64,000 nt of DNA from Bradyrhizobium huanghuaihaiense (GCF_007830635.1 NZ_VLLA01000002.1:310001-374000), one strand, 5' to 3'; shown: positions 9,367 to 20,901, counted from the first letter of the stretch. Notes: generated by a model from the sequence alone, not told the origin. Made by a program: numbers and translations.

Positions 9367-9592
9367 TAGGCGCGCATCCCATAAGGTGTTGTTGAAAAGG
9401 CACAGCTATGGTGCGTCGTTGCGTCGCTATATTTACTATTATCATACCTCATGTACTATTTCCGCTTGAAGAAGGAGCCAGTACATCCTGATTTTGATGT
9501 TTTTGCTCTGCGACATTTCTTCGCTTCGTGAATAAAACAAGGCGCAAAAGCGTCGTGAAGCCCCTCATCCGGGGCACCAAAGGGAGGTGCAC

Positions 9593-10555
9593 ATGAACGG
9601 ATCGATGAAGAAATTGCTAGTGCCGTTGCTCGCGACCGCCGCGCTCGCGATGGCGACGGGGATGGCGCAGGCCCAGCAGAAAAAGACCATCGCGCTGGTC
9701 ACCAATGTTGCGGCCGACTTCTGGACCATCGCCGGCCGCGGGCTCGAGAAGGCTCAGAAGGAGCACCCGGACTACAATATCGAATTGATCGTCACCAACG
9801 AAGGCACGGCGGCGGGCCAGCGGCGCGAGCTGGACGACCTGCTGGTGCGTGGTGTCGCCGGCATCTCCATCTCGGTCGACGATGCGCCGCACGCGACCGA
9901 ACAGCTCAACAAGGTTGCAGCCAAGACCGTGTTGATCACGACGGACAGCGATGCGCCGCAGAGCAATCGTCTCGCCTATATCGGTACCGACAACGTCGCG
10001 GCCGGGCGGCAAGCAGGCGAGGAGATCAAGAAGGCGCTGCCGAACGGCGGCAAGATCGCGCTGTTCGTCGGCACGATGGACGCGGACAATGCTCGCGAGC
10101 GGGTGCAGGGGATCAAGGACGCGATCGCCGGCACCAAGGTCGAACTGGTCGACGTGTTCACGGACCAGGTGGACTTCGCCAAGGCCAAGGCGAATATGGA
10201 GAACGTGCTCGTCAAATATCCCGACATTGCGCTGTTGTCCGGTCTTTGGAGCTACGAGACACCGCTGATCTATGACGCGGTCAAGGCGGCGGGCAAGGCC
10301 GGCAAGGTGAAGATCGTCGGCTTCGACGAGGACCAGCGCACGCTGCGGGGAATATCCGACGGCACAATCGAATCCACTGTCGTGCAGCAGCCGTACGAGT
10401 TCGGCTATCTCTCCGCCACTAACATCATCAAGACGCTGAACGGCGACAAGTCCTGGATTCCGCCGGGCGGCAAGCTGATCGTGCCAACCCAGGTGATCAG
10501 CAAGTCCAACGTCGCGGACTTCACCGCAAATCTGAAGGGACTGCTGAAGAAGTGA
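9593..10555 (+). CDS. Sugar ABC importer, periplasmic binding protein (ribose type)
   Basis: A 320-residue type I periplasmic binding protein. The signal peptide is MKKLLVPLLATAALAMATGMAQA, a few residues after the chosen start. The mature protein begins with the usual KKTIALVTNVAADFW strand and helix. The sequence KIVGFDEDQRTLRGI with the following VVQQPYEFG is characteristic of the ribose/sugar binding family. The ATG at 9593 is preceded by AGGGAGG at good spacing; a GTG at 9587 is in frame but inside that site. A short GC hairpin (9560-9575) lies in the leader. It is first in an operon with ATPase, permease and porin. The substrate is unknown. Confidence 0.9.
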   Translation: MNGSMKKLLVPLLATAALAMATGMAQAQQKKTIALVTNVAADFWTIAGRGLEKAQKEHPDYNIELIVTNEGTAAGQRRELDDLLVRGVAGISISVDDAPHATEQLNKVAAKTVLITTDSDAPQSNRLAYIGTDNVAAGRQAGEEIKKALPNGGKIALFVGTMDADNARERVQGIKDAIAGTKVELVDVFTDQVDFAKAKANMENVLVKYPDIALLSGLWSYETPLIYDAVKAAGKAGKVKIVGFDEDQRTLRGISDGTIESTVVQQPYEFGYLSATNIIKTLNGDKSWIPPGGKLIVPTQVISKSNVADFTANLKGLLKK

Positions 10556-10613
10556 CTTTCAGCGCCTTTCGACGCCCGGCTGGCACAGTCGGGCGTCGTG
10601 CGGGAGGAAACGA

Positions 10614-12136
<1,523 letters not shown>

Positions 12137-12140
<4 letters not shown>

Positions 12141-13195
12141 ACAAGAAAGAACTCGGCCTGGGCTTGCTGCTCCTGGTGATTGCCGCCGTCACGGGCGCGA
12201 TCAATCCGGCCTTCCTGTCGCTGGTGAACTTGCTGAACATGGCCAACCTGATCGGCCTGTTCGGTGTGTTTGCGCTCGGCGAGGGGCTCGTGATCATCAC
12301 CGGCGGCATCGACCTCTCGCTTGGCTCGATGTTCGCGCTGCTCGGCGTCATATTCATCGATCTTCTGACGACGTATCAGGTTCCCTGGCCCTTGGCGCTG
12401 CTGGCCGTGTTGCTGGGCGGGCTGGTGCTGGGAGCAATTCAGGGTTTCCTCGTCACCCGGCTGAAGATGCAGCCCTTCATCGTGACGCTGTGCGGGTTGC
12501 TGATCTATCGCGGCGCCGCCCGCTACTATACGTCCGACTCGACACGCGGCTTCGGCTACGGCGACGAGGCCGCGACGTTGAGCAGCATTGCCTCCGGCAA
12601 TGTGGCGGGCATCCCGAACACCTTTATCCTTCTGATCATCCTTGCGCTCGTCCTCGGCGTGGTGCTGCACCGCTCGGTCTACGGGCGCTGGCTTTATGCC
12701 GTCGGCAAGAACGAGGAAGCGGCGCGCTTCTCGGGCATCAACACCAATCTCGTGATCGCAACCGCCTACATCATCAGCGGTTTGCTCGCCGGAGTTTCAA
12801 CTGTCTTGTTCGTGTTCTACACGAACTCGGTGTCTCCGAGCTCCTTCGGCAATTTCTATGAGCTCTACGCAATCGCGGCTGCCGTCCTCGGCGGGTGCAG
12901 CCTGCGCGGCGGCGAAGGCTCGATCCTCGGCATCGTGCTGGGGACTGCGCTGCTGCAGGTGCTGCAGAACCTCGTGAACATCCTGGGCATCCCCAATTCC
13001 CTGAACTTCGCGGTGATGGGGACGGTGATTCTGATCGGCGTGTTGGCGGATCATCAGTTGCAGGCCCGGCGTCGGCGCAAGATGGCGCTGGCCGGCCTCG
13101 CCCGCACGGCGCCGCGATCGACACTTGAAGGACAGCAGAGCGCAGCACCGCACGGCGTGGGCGCGCTGCCGGTGAGAACGGGCGACCAGGCATGA
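12137..13195 (+). CDS. Sugar ABC importer, permease (RbsC type)
   Basis: A 352-residue inner-membrane protein with about nine to ten hydrophobic segments. The N-terminal part carries the BPD_transp_2 landmarks: ALGEGLVIITGGIDLSLGSM and, further on, YAVGKNEEAARFSGI. The C-terminal tail of about 45 residues after the last membrane segment is basic and Ala-rich. It overlaps the ATPase gene by four bases. Only one permease gene is present, so it probably acts as a homodimer. Confidence 0.92.
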
Positions 13196-13343
13196 CGGAT
13201 CCAGGCTCCAGTTGACACAGGGCAGCTGCGTGGGCGCGCGGCTGTGACGGTGTGTGCTGGGGAAGGAGCACGTTCCAGGCTCGAGGGCTTGGCGGGAACG
13301 TGAGGCAAGAACGACAAAGCCTGAGACGGCGGGAGGACGAGTA

Positions 13344-14693
13344 ATGTTGCGCAGGTTAGTGAGCACTGCACGTGTGTGCGGTGTCGGGATCGCTTTGTCA
13401 TCGCTGATGGCTGGTGGAGTGCATGCGGCGGATATGGTGACGAAAGCTGCGCCTGTTCCTTATGCTGAAACCGATGATTTCTGGACGAGGCCATACCTGT
13501 TCGGCGATCTCGGCAGGACAAAGCTGAAGGAGCAGGGCATCGAGCTGGGCCTGACGCTGGGTAACGAATCCGTCGGCAACGTCACGGGCGGAAGCAAGAA
13601 CACTGCGGCGAACGCTGGTCAGTTGTGGTTCGGCGCGAAGCTCGACATGGGGAAGCTCGCCGGCATCCAGGGCGGCACCGTCGGCCTTACGCTGGTCGAT
13701 CGCTTCGGCCGCAACCTGAATGATCAGGCGGGCATTCCCGCCTTGCAACTGACCAACGAGGTGTTCGGCCGCGGCAACATTCTGCGCCTGACCCAGCTCT
13801 ACTACTCGCAGAAACTTCTCGATGACCGCCTTGAGCTCAAGGGCGGCCGTCTTCCCGTCGGCTCCGACTTCTTCTTCGGTCTGTGCGAGTTCATCAACCT
13901 GACCTTCTGCGGCGGCCAGCCCGGCAACATCCAGGGCGGCTACATCTACAACTGGCCGGTGAGCCAGTGGGCCGGTGTCGTCCACTACAAGCTGGCGCCG
14001 GAATTCACGATTTCGGTCGGCGTCTACGACGCCAATCCGAATTACCTGACGACGTCAGACCCGACCGTCTACTTCCTGCCGGGCGTCCCTCACTCGACCC
14101 CCGCCAGCGGCGTGATGGTCCCGGTGGAGTTGGTGTGGGCGCCGACGGGGCCCTTGAACGGGACCTGGAGGTTTGGCGGCTGGTACGACAGCGCATCGAC
14201 CATTGATGGTGGCCTTCCCGGTATCATCTCCACCATCCCCGGCGTTGGAGGCGTCCCGGATCAAAATCTCGGAAGTCAAAGGGGCCGCTACGGCGTCTAC
14301 GAGTCGATCCTGCAACGGCTGACCGTCGACGGCCCCGGTGCGGTGGGTTGGTATACCTTCCTCAATACGACCGTTGCCGATCACCGGACGTCTTACCAGG
14401 ACTACCAGATCGCCCTCGGCTTCCGGCATACCGGAACGTTCTCCTGGCGTCCCCAGGACGAAGTCGGCTTCGCGGTGGGCACGACCCACGTGAATTCGGC
14501 GGCCTTCGGCCCCAACGCCGGCGGCAACGAAGTTCCGCTCGAAGTCTGGTACGGATGGCAGGCGACCGGCTGGATGAACCTCAAGTTCGACGCGCAATAT
14601 GTGATCAATCCCGGCGGGCGCGGCTACAACGCCGCGGGCGTGAAGACCGACAATGCCGTGGTTCTCGGCATGCGCACCGAGGTCCACTTCTGA
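13344..14693 (+). CDS. OprB-like carbohydrate-selective porin
   Basis: A 449-residue outer-membrane protein. The signal peptide ends near MAGGVHAAD. The rest is rich in aromatic and Gly residues in alternating strands and ends in a C-terminal phenylalanine (RTEVHF), as in outer-membrane barrels. Family landmarks include LTLGNESVGNVTGG and the LYYSQKLLDDRLELKGGR region. I chose the ATG at 13344, preceded by GGGAGGA, over upstream starts that add an unlikely Arg/Glu-rich tail. As the last gene behind an ABC sugar importer, it probably admits the same sugar across the outer membrane. Confidence 0.85.
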   Translation: MLRRLVSTARVCGVGIALSSLMAGGVHAADMVTKAAPVPYAETDDFWTRPYLFGDLGRTKLKEQGIELGLTLGNESVGNVTGGSKNTAANAGQLWFGAKLDMGKLAGIQGGTVGLTLVDRFGRNLNDQAGIPALQLTNEVFGRGNILRLTQLYYSQKLLDDRLELKGGRLPVGSDFFFGLCEFINLTFCGGQPGNIQGGYIYNWPVSQWAGVVHYKLAPEFTISVGVYDANPNYLTTSDPTVYFLPGVPHSTPASGVMVPVELVWAPTGPLNGTWRFGGWYDSASTIDGGLPGIISTIPGVGGVPDQNLGSQRGRYGVYESILQRLTVDGPGAVGWYTFLNTTVADHRTSYQDYQIALGFRHTGTFSWRPQDEVGFAVGTTHVNSAAFGPNAGGNEVPLEVWYGWQATGWMNLKFDAQYVINPGGRGYNAAGVKTDNAVVLGMRTEVHF

Positions 14694-14728
14694 TGTGAAC
14701 GCGAAGCCGCCTGATGCGAAAGCCAGGG

Positions 14729-14748
14729 CATGCCCGTCGACGGGCATG
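14729..14748. repeat. Perfect 20 bp palindrome after the porin gene
   Basis: CATGCCCGTC followed by its exact reverse complement, 36 bases past the porin stop codon. No T run follows, so it is a poor terminator. It could be an mRNA-end stem or a binding site for a dimeric protein. Confidence 0.6.
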
Positions 14749-14884
14749 TCAGGAAGCATCGGAGCGTAAGCAACATGCGGCGGCCCCGCCCTTGGCGAAG
14801 CCGCCCTGCAAGTGAGATTTCAGTCATCCCGCACGTTGTCGCTGCCGGTGCAACCCATGCGACGAACGCGAAGCTGAACAAAGC

Positions 14885-14919
14885 AAAAGGCCCGGTCGCC
14901 ATTAGCGACCGGGTCTTTG
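14885..14919 (-). terminator. Terminator of hpnH, right copy of the island-flanking hairpin
   Basis: A stem of about 12 bp with one G-U pair (14885-14897 with 14907-14919) and a 9 nt loop. Its core differs from the hairpin at 8016-8050 at only a handful of positions. On the minus strand it follows the hpnH stop by 24 bases and runs into T-rich sequence. Confidence 0.8.
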
Positions 14920-14943
14920 TGTTTCGATGTTCGTAGCCGGCGC

Positions 14944-16104
14944 TTACGCGGCCGTCGAAGCCTTCCGTGCAGCCTTCTCCTGCGCAGCGGCGGCCTCGTC
15001 CTTGCGGATCTCGGAGAGCTTCTTCTGGACCTGCTCGGAGAAGATGTACTGCGCCGGGCGCTGCTTGGACATATCGATCTCCGGCACCATCGGGCCAGTG
15101 GTCTTGATGCCGCGCAGCGACACCCACATCGCCTTCAGCGGGTTGTTGAGGGCAGCGGTTGCCGCGGTCGGCTCGTAGCCGCAGTGGGCCATACAGTCGG
15201 CGCACTTCTCGTACTTGCCGGTGCCGTAGGTCTCCCAGTCGGTGGTGTCCATCAGCTCCTTGAAGGTTTTTGCGTAGCCTTCACCGAGCAGGTAGCAGGG
15301 CTTCTGCCAACCGAAGATGTTGCGCGCGGGCATGCCCCAGGGGGTGCACTCGTATTCCTGGTTGCCGGCGAGGAAGTCCAGGAACAGGCCGGAATGCATG
15401 AAATTCCACTTCTTGCCCTTGCCCATCGCGAAGACGTCGCGGAACAGCTTCTTGGTCTTGGTGCGGTTGAGGAAGTGCTCCTGGTCCGGCGCGCGCTCAT
15501 AGGCGTAGCCCGGCGACATCGAGACGCCGACGCCGAGCTCGACGGTGAGGTCCAGGAACTTCGCGATCTCCTCGGCCGGATGGCCGTCGAAGATGGTGGC
15601 GTTGACGTTGACGGTGAAGCCGCGCGCCTTGGCCGCCTTGATCGCGGAGACGGCGCGGTCGAACACGCCCTTCTGCGACACGGCCTTGTCGTGGTGGTCC
15701 TTCAGGCCGTCGAGATGCACCGAGAAGAACAGGTACGGCGAGGGCTCGAACAAATCGAGCTTCTTCTCCAGCAACAGCGCGTTGGTGCAGAGCGAGACGA
15801 ACTTCTTGCGCGCGACGAGGCCGCGCACGATCTCGCCGATCTCCTTGTGGATCAGCGGCTCGCCGCCGGGAATGGCGACCATCGGCGCGCCGCATTCGTC
15901 GGCGGCGTCCCAGCACTCCTGCGCCGTCATGCGGCGGTTCAGGATCGCATCGGGATAATCGATCTTGCCGCAGCCGACGCAGGCGAGGTTGCAGCGGAAC
16001 AGCGGCTCCAGCATCAGCACGAGCGGGTAGCGCTTGCGGCCAAGCAGTTTCTGCTTGAGCAAATAGCCGCCGATACGCATTTCCTTGAAGAAGGGGATTG
16101 CCAT
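14944..16104 (-). CDS. hpnH: Radical SAM adenosylhopane synthase HpnH
   Basis: A 386-residue radical SAM enzyme that joins a 5'-deoxyadenosyl group to diploptene, giving adenosylhopane, the substrate of HpnG. The iron-sulfur motif is C38-x3-C42-x2-C45 (RCNLACVGCGKID). The SAM-binding GGEP motif follows (AIPGGEPLIH). C-terminal cysteines (EKCADCMAHCGYEP) match the family's C-terminal domain. It is on the strand opposite hpnG and ends in its own terminator. Its ATG at 16104 lies 35 bases after the ispH stop, so ispH and hpnH form a two-gene operon. Confidence 0.95.
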   Translation of the reverse strand: MAIPFFKEMRIGGYLLKQKLLGRKRYPLVLMLEPLFRCNLACVGCGKIDYPDAILNRRMTAQECWDAADECGAPMVAIPGGEPLIHKEIGEIVRGLVARKKFVSLCTNALLLEKKLDLFEPSPYLFFSVHLDGLKDHHDKAVSQKGVFDRAVSAIKAAKARGFTVNVNATIFDGHPAEEIAKFLDLTVELGVGVSMSPGYAYERAPDQEHFLNRTKTKKLFRDVFAMGKGKKWNFMHSGLFLDFLAGNQEYECTPWGMPARNIFGWQKPCYLLGEGYAKTFKELMDTTDWETYGTGKYEKCADCMAHCGYEPTAATAALNNPLKAMWVSLRGIKTTGPMVPEIDMSKQRPAQYIFSEQVQKKLSEIRKDEAAAAQEKAARKASTAA

Positions 16105-16139
16105 TACACGTTTCTTTCTGGGCTTGAAATTCGGGTGGG

Positions 16140-17066
16140 TCAGCTCGCGGCCAGTTGGGCCGGAAGCCGGAATTCGATGTTTTCCTCGCGACCGGGGAGC
16201 ACCTGGACCTTGACCGGTCCGATCCGCCGCATCGCTTCGATCACGTCATCCACGAGTACCTCAGGCGCCGAAGCGCCGGCCGTGACGCCGACGGTCCTGG
16301 CATCTTTCAACCACTCCGGATTGAGCTCGCTGCCGTCGGCAATCAAATAACTCGCGACGCCGGCTTCAGTGCCGATTTCGCGGAGCCTGTTCGAGTTCGA
16401 GCTGTTGGCAGCGCCCACCACCAAGATCACGTCGACCAGCTTGCTCAAGTCCCTTACCGCAGATTGGCGGTTCTGTGTCGCATAGCAGATATCCCGGATA
16501 TCCGGGCCTTGAATATCTGTAAAGCGGGCCTGGAGGGCCGCGATGATGTCCCTTGTGTCGTCGACCGACAGGGTGGTCTGGGTGATGTAGGCCACTGGGC
16601 TATCCGCCGGCAGCGTCAGGGCGTTAACCTCTTCAACGCTTTGAACAAGTAGCACCGGCCCGGGGACCTGGCCCATCGTGCCCTCGACTTCGGGGTGGCC
16701 GGCATGGCCGATCAGGATCAGGGTGCGGCCCTTGGTGATGTAGCGCTTCCCCTGATTGTGAACTTTCGTGACCAGCGGGCAGGTGGCATTGAGCACCGGA
16801 AGGTCGCGCGCGGCGGCCTCTTCCTCGACGCTTCGGGCGACGCCATGGGCGCTGAAGACCGTGACCGATTTCGGTGGAACCTCGGACAGTTCCTCGACGA
16901 AAATGGCGCCTTTGTTCTTCAGGCTCTCCACCACGTATTTGTTGTGCACGATCTCGTGGCGCACGTAGACGGGCGGGCCGTATTTCTCCAGGGCCCGTTC
17001 CACGATCTCGATTGCACGCACCACACCCGCACAGAAGCCGCGCGGCTGCGCCAGATAAACTTCCAT
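16140..17066 (-). CDS. ispH: 4-hydroxy-3-methylbut-2-enyl diphosphate reductase IspH
   Basis: A 308-residue iron-sulfur enzyme giving isopentenyl and dimethylallyl diphosphate, the last step of the MEP pathway. The three cluster cysteines are C12 (PRGFCAGV), C96 (NATCPLV) and C194 ([10 protein letters not shown]). I start at the ATG at 17066 ([14 protein letters not shown]), which is where the family begins; the frame stays open 50 codons further but that part is not family-like. Its place upstream of hpnH fits a supply of precursors for hopanoids. Whether it is the only ispH of the genome cannot be seen here. Confidence 0.94.
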   Translation of the reverse strand: MEVYLAQPRGFCAGVVRAIEIVERALEKYGPPVYVRHEIVHNKYVVESLKNKGAIFVEELSEVPPKSVTVFSAHGVARSVEEEAAARDLPVLNATCPLVTKVHNQGKRYITKGRTLILIGHAGHPEVEGTMGQVPGPVLLVQSVEEVNALTLPADSPVAYITQTTLSVDDTRDIIAALQARFTDIQGPDIRDICYATQNRQSAVRDLSKLVDVILVVGAANSSNSNRLREIGTEAGVASYLIADGSELNPEWLKDARTVGVTAGASAPEVLVDDVIEAMRRIGPVKVQVLPGREENIEFRLPAQLAAS

Positions 17067-17527
17067 AGGACGCCCATCACGCAAGTTGCACCAATCCGCT
17101 TCCTTGTCCCCAGCGGCACCCAAACCTGACCAATGGGTTGCAATAAACGCACCACTGGCCTCGCGCACGCGGTAACCGCCCACCCCAACTGGGCCCGGCG
17201 CATGGAGGCACAGCACTTTGTGTCAAAAAATCGGCAGAAAGGAAAGCTCAGATGAAACTATAGTTCCCCGCCAGCTGAGTTTTGCGGTAGCATAGTATAG
17301 GAAGTGCCGTGAGCAGAATGGCGACATTTGTGCTCACCCCTTCGTCACTTTCCCGCCTCAACTGCACGGCTATACCGACCGCCCCGCATGATTTTGCCAC
17401 GGTCTTCCGCCGTTTACCTCGAACCTTCTTGCGGCGAGAACCACTCAAAACAGCAATAGGTTTCGCCCGGGAACTCCGATAAACAGCGGGCGTTTCCGGC
17501 AAGCTGTTAACCGCAGAAAGAAAAGAA
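17067..17527. other. Divergent promoter region between ispH and hpnN
   Basis: These 461 bases hold the divergent promoters of ispH-hpnH and hpnN. The section 17220-17310 is AT-richer than its surroundings. A 106-codon minus-strand frame here overlaps the hpnN start and is not protein-like. No operator or RNA gene was recognised. Confidence 0.4.
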
Positions 17528-20116
17528 GTGCTGCAAAGCGTAGTCGTTGCCATCGTCAGGGCCTGCACCCGGCTTGCCTCCCTCGTCGTCGTTCTCGGGC
17601 TCCTGCTGTCGGTGGCCGCGGGCTATTACGCTGCGCGCCATTTCGCCATCAACACCGACATCAATTCGCTGATTGCCAAAAATCTCGACTGGCGGCAGCG
17701 CGACCAGCAGTTCGACCGCGCCTTCGACCGCGATGCGACGATTCTGGCGGTCGTCGAGGCGAGGACGCCGGAGATGGCGACCGCCGCGGCGGATGCGCTC
17801 TACGCGAAGCTGAAAGACGACAAGACCAATTTCGTGTCGATGCAGCAGCTCGGCACCGGCGAGTTCTTCGAGCGGAATGGCCTGTTGTTCCTGCCGACCG
17901 AAGAGGTTGCCAAGGCGACCAGTCAATTCGAATCCGCAGCGCCCCTGATCGAGATCATGGCGGGCGATCCCTCGATCCGCGGCCTGACCGGCGCGCTCGA
18001 GACCGGGCTTGCCGGCGTCAAGCGGGGGCAGGTGAAGCTCGACGGCACCGCGCGGCCCTTCAACCAGATCGCGCAGACCGTCGAGACCGTGCTCAACAAG
18101 GGCAATGCGAGCTTCTCCTGGCGCGAGTTGGTCAGCGACGAGCCGCTGTCGGATTCGGACAAGCGGGCCTTCATCGAGTTCAAGCCGATCCTCGACTACA
18201 ACGCGCTGGAGCCCGGCAAGGACGCCACCGACGCGATCCGCAAGGCGGCCGCCGACCTCGATTTCCCGACCAAATTCCAGGCACGGGTGCGCCTGACCGG
18301 TCCGGTCCCGATCGCGAACGAGGAATACGCGACCGTCCAGGAAGGCGCTGTCGTCAACGGCGTCGGCACCGTCCTCGTCGTGCTGCTGATCCTGTGGCTG
18401 GCGCTGCATTCGGCGAAGATCATCTTCGCCGTGTTCGTCAATCTCTTCGTCGGCCTCGCGATCACGACCGCAGCCGGCCTGATGATGGTCGGATCGTTCA
18501 ATCTGCTGTCGATCGCGTTCGCGGTGCTGTTCGTCGGCCTCGGCGTCGATTTCGGCATCCAGTACAGCGTCCGCTATCGCTCGGAGCGCTACAAGCACAA
18601 CGACCTCTCCGGTGCGCTGGTGCTGGCTGCGAAACGCTCGGCGGTGCCGCTGTCGCTCGCGGCGATGGCGACCGCAGCGGGCTTCCTTTGCTTCATGCCG
18701 ACGGACTACCAGGGCATCGCGGAGCTGGGCCAGATCGCCGGCGTCGGCATGCTGGTGGCCTTCCTCTCCTCGATCACCGTTCTGCCGGCGCTGCTGAAGC
18801 TTCTGAACCCGCCCGGCGAGATGGAGCCGGTCGGTTACGCCTTTCTGGCACCGCTCGACCACTTTCTGGAGAAGCACCGCGTGCTGGTCGTCGGGGGCAC
18901 GCTGCTGCTCGCGCTCGCCGGCCTGCCGCTGCTCTACTTCATGAAGTTCGACTTCAACCCGATGAATCTGCGCAATCCGCACGCCGAGTCGATCGCGACC
19001 TTCCTCGACCTGCGCAAGGATCCCAACACCGGCGCCAATGCCATCAACGTGATGACCACGTCGGAGGAGCAGGCAAGACAGGTCCAGGCGAAGCTGGAGA
19101 AGGTGCCCGAGGTGCTCCGGGTGATGTCGCTCGACAGCTTCGTGCCGCAGGACCAGCAGCCGAAGCTGAAGCTGATCGCGCAGGGCGCCAAGGTGCTGAA
19201 CCCCGCGCTCAATCCTGATCAGATCGATGCGGCGCCGACGGACCAGGAGAACGTGGAATCGCTGAAATCGTCGGTCGACAATCTGCGCCGGACCGCCGGT
19301 GACGCGAAGGGCCCGGGCGCGGTCGCCTCGCGCCGGCTCGCCGATGCGCTCGAGAAGCTCGCCAATGGCGACGAGGCCACGCGCAACAAGGCGCAGGACG
19401 TCTTCGTCACGCCGATGAAGATCGTGTTCGACCAGCTCAGGAACGCGTTGCAGGCAGGCCCCGTCACCCTGAGCTCACTGCCGCCCGACCTCGTCAGCGC
19501 CTGGAAGAGCAAGGACGGCATCATCCGCGTCGAGGCGCTGCCCAAGGGCGATCCCAACGACAACGACACGCTGCGCAAGTTTGCGGCGGCGGTGCTCAAG
19601 GCCGAGCCGACCGCGATCGGCGGGCCGGTCTCGATCCTGAAGTCCGGCGACACCGTGGTGAAGGCGTTCATCCACGCCGGCATCTACGCGCTGCTCGTGA
19701 TCGGCCTCTTGCTGTGGATCACGCTGCGCCGGTTCGTGGACGTGCTGATGACGCTGGTGCCGCTTCTGGTTGCCGGCGCCGTGACGCTCGAAATCTGCGT
19801 GTTGATCGGTCTGCCGCTCAACTTCGCCAACATCGTCGCGTTCCCGCTGCTGCTCGGCGTCGGCGTCGCGTTCAAGATCTATTATGTCGTGGCCTGGCGC
19901 TCCGGCAGAACAAACCTGCTTCAGACCAGCCTGACGCGCGCGATCTTCTTCAGCGCGCTGACGACGGCGACCGCGTTCGGCAGCCTGTGGCTGTCGAGCC
20001 ATCCCGGCACGTCGAGCATGGGCAAGCTGCTGGCGCTCTCGCTGGTGACGACGCTCGCCGCGGTGTTGCTGTTCCAGCCGGCCCTAATGGGCAAGCCCCG
20101 CAATGTCAGGGAGTAG
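17528..20116 (+). CDS. hpnN: Hopanoid RND transporter HpnN
   Basis: An 862-residue RND-superfamily protein of the MmpL/HpnN branch, thought to move hopanoids from the inner to the outer membrane. The first membrane helix is at about residues 12-32, followed by a large periplasmic domain, then a membrane block near residues 275-440 (VVLLILWLALH, LFVGLGVDFGIQYSVRYRSE) and a second block near 720-855. Length fits the family. The start is GTG at 17528 with an AAAGAAAAGAA purine tract before it. The 3' end overlaps the convergent gene at 20084-20758 by 33 bases. Confidence 0.92.
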   Translation: MLQSVVVAIVRACTRLASLVVVLGLLLSVAAGYYAARHFAINTDINSLIAKNLDWRQRDQQFDRAFDRDATILAVVEARTPEMATAAADALYAKLKDDKTNFVSMQQLGTGEFFERNGLLFLPTEEVAKATSQFESAAPLIEIMAGDPSIRGLTGALETGLAGVKRGQVKLDGTARPFNQIAQTVETVLNKGNASFSWRELVSDEPLSDSDKRAFIEFKPILDYNALEPGKDATDAIRKAAADLDFPTKFQARVRLTGPVPIANEEYATVQEGAVVNGVGTVLVVLLILWLALHSAKIIFAVFVNLFVGLAITTAAGLMMVGSFNLLSIAFAVLFVGLGVDFGIQYSVRYRSERYKHNDLSGALVLAAKRSAVPLSLAAMATAAGFLCFMPTDYQGIAELGQIAGVGMLVAFLSSITVLPALLKLLNPPGEMEPVGYAFLAPLDHFLEKHRVLVVGGTLLLALAGLPLLYFMKFDFNPMNLRNPHAESIATFLDLRKDPNTGANAINVMTTSEEQARQVQAKLEKVPEVLRVMSLDSFVPQDQQPKLKLIAQGAKVLNPALNPDQIDAAPTDQENVESLKSSVDNLRRTAGDAKGPGAVASRRLADALEKLANGDEATRNKAQDVFVTPMKIVFDQLRNALQAGPVTLSSLPPDLVSAWKSKDGIIRVEALPKGDPNDNDTLRKFAAAVLKAEPTAIGGPVSILKSGDTVVKAFIHAGIYALLVIGLLLWITLRRFVDVLMTLVPLLVAGAVTLEICVLIGLPLNFANIVAFPLLLGVGVAFKIYYVVAWRSGRTNLLQTSLTRAIFFSALTTATAFGSLWLSSHPGTSSMGKLLALSLVTTLAAVLLFQPALMGKPRNVRE

Positions 20117-20758
20117 GCAGATGTCGCCGACGGGATCGGCGGCGGCCTTCTGACCGGGCTTGGTCGCGGCGGTCTTCGCGGCCGGCGCAGACGCTGTGGC
20201 GCCCGTGGTGGCTTGGGGGGGCGGGGCTGCTTGTTGCGCTGCCTGTTGTGCTCCCTGTTGTGTTCCTTGGGCTTTCGGCGCCGCGCCGGCGGACTTCGGC
20301 GCGCCCTTGGCCATGGCATTGGCGGGGCTCAAGGGGATCGGCGGCCCGACTCGGGTCCAGGTCTCGCCACCACAGAGGAAGCCCATCACGCAGCCCTTGA
20401 TTTCGAGCTGGTCGGTGCCGACAGGTGTGATGGTCGCACTGTAGGTCTGGCCGTCTTGCGCGTTATAGACCTGTCCTTCCCACTGATCGGCGCCGGGCTT
20501 CTTCTTCATGTCGATCAGGGTCGGCATGCCCAACGTGGGCCTGTTCTTTTTCGAGACATCCGGGTTGTTCTCGTCGCGGCCGCCGGGCTTCTTTTCCCAG
20601 GAAACCGCGCCCCACATGCTGCCATTGCACTGGGCGACGCGGATGTTGGCGACGCCGTCGGCGACCCGCCAGTCGCCGGTGGGATCGGCGGCGAGGGCCG
20701 GAGTCAGGTAGGCGTAACCGCCAGCCAGTATAATTCCGGTGTAAAGGGCCAAACGCAT
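20084..20758 (-). CDS. DUF2147-like exported protein
   Basis: A 224-residue protein with signal peptide MRLALYTGIILAGG (cleavage near PALAAD). The domain of about 110 residues matches the DUF2147 pattern: GDWRVADGVANIRVAQC, WGAVSWEKK, GQVYNAQDGQTYSATI and LEIKGCVMGFLCGGETWTRV, with paired cysteines. The tail of about 80 residues is an Ala/Gln/Pro/Lys-rich, low-complexity segment ending in GDICLLPDIAGLAH. Start ATG 20758 has an AAGGAAC site; the ATG at 20782 is in frame but less likely. It lies between hpnN and hpnO on the opposite strand; the role is unknown. Confidence 0.82.
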   Translation of the reverse strand: MRLALYTGIILAGGYAYLTPALAADPTGDWRVADGVANIRVAQCNGSMWGAVSWEKKPGGRDENNPDVSKKNRPTLGMPTLIDMKKKPGADQWEGQVYNAQDGQTYSATITPVGTDQLEIKGCVMGFLCGGETWTRVGPPIPLSPANAMAKGAPKSAGAAPKAQGTQQGAQQAAQQAAPPPQATTGATASAPAAKTAATKPGQKAAADPVGDICLLPDIAGLAH

Positions 20759-20901
20759 GAGTGTTCCTTGGCAGTGCAACATGATCTAAAAGCTGTGCTT
20801 GCGAAGATGGTCCGAAAAAGGGCAAAAGGCCGCACAGACCGTTTACAGTAACGGTCCGTTTTCCAGTTGACGAGACGGCCCTCAACCGAAGTATGTAGCG
20901 G

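Noticed and set aside
17067..17216. Fifty-residue N-terminal extension of IspH
   Set aside because: The family starts at [14 protein letters not shown]; the extension has no match to the pattern of IspH.
17248..17568. 106-codon minus frame between ispH and hpnN
   Set aside because: It overlaps the hpnN start and has no ribosome site or protein-like pattern.
17507..18982. Minus-strand open frame opposite hpnN
   Set aside because: Low-complexity Arg/His/Glu-rich shadow of hpnN.
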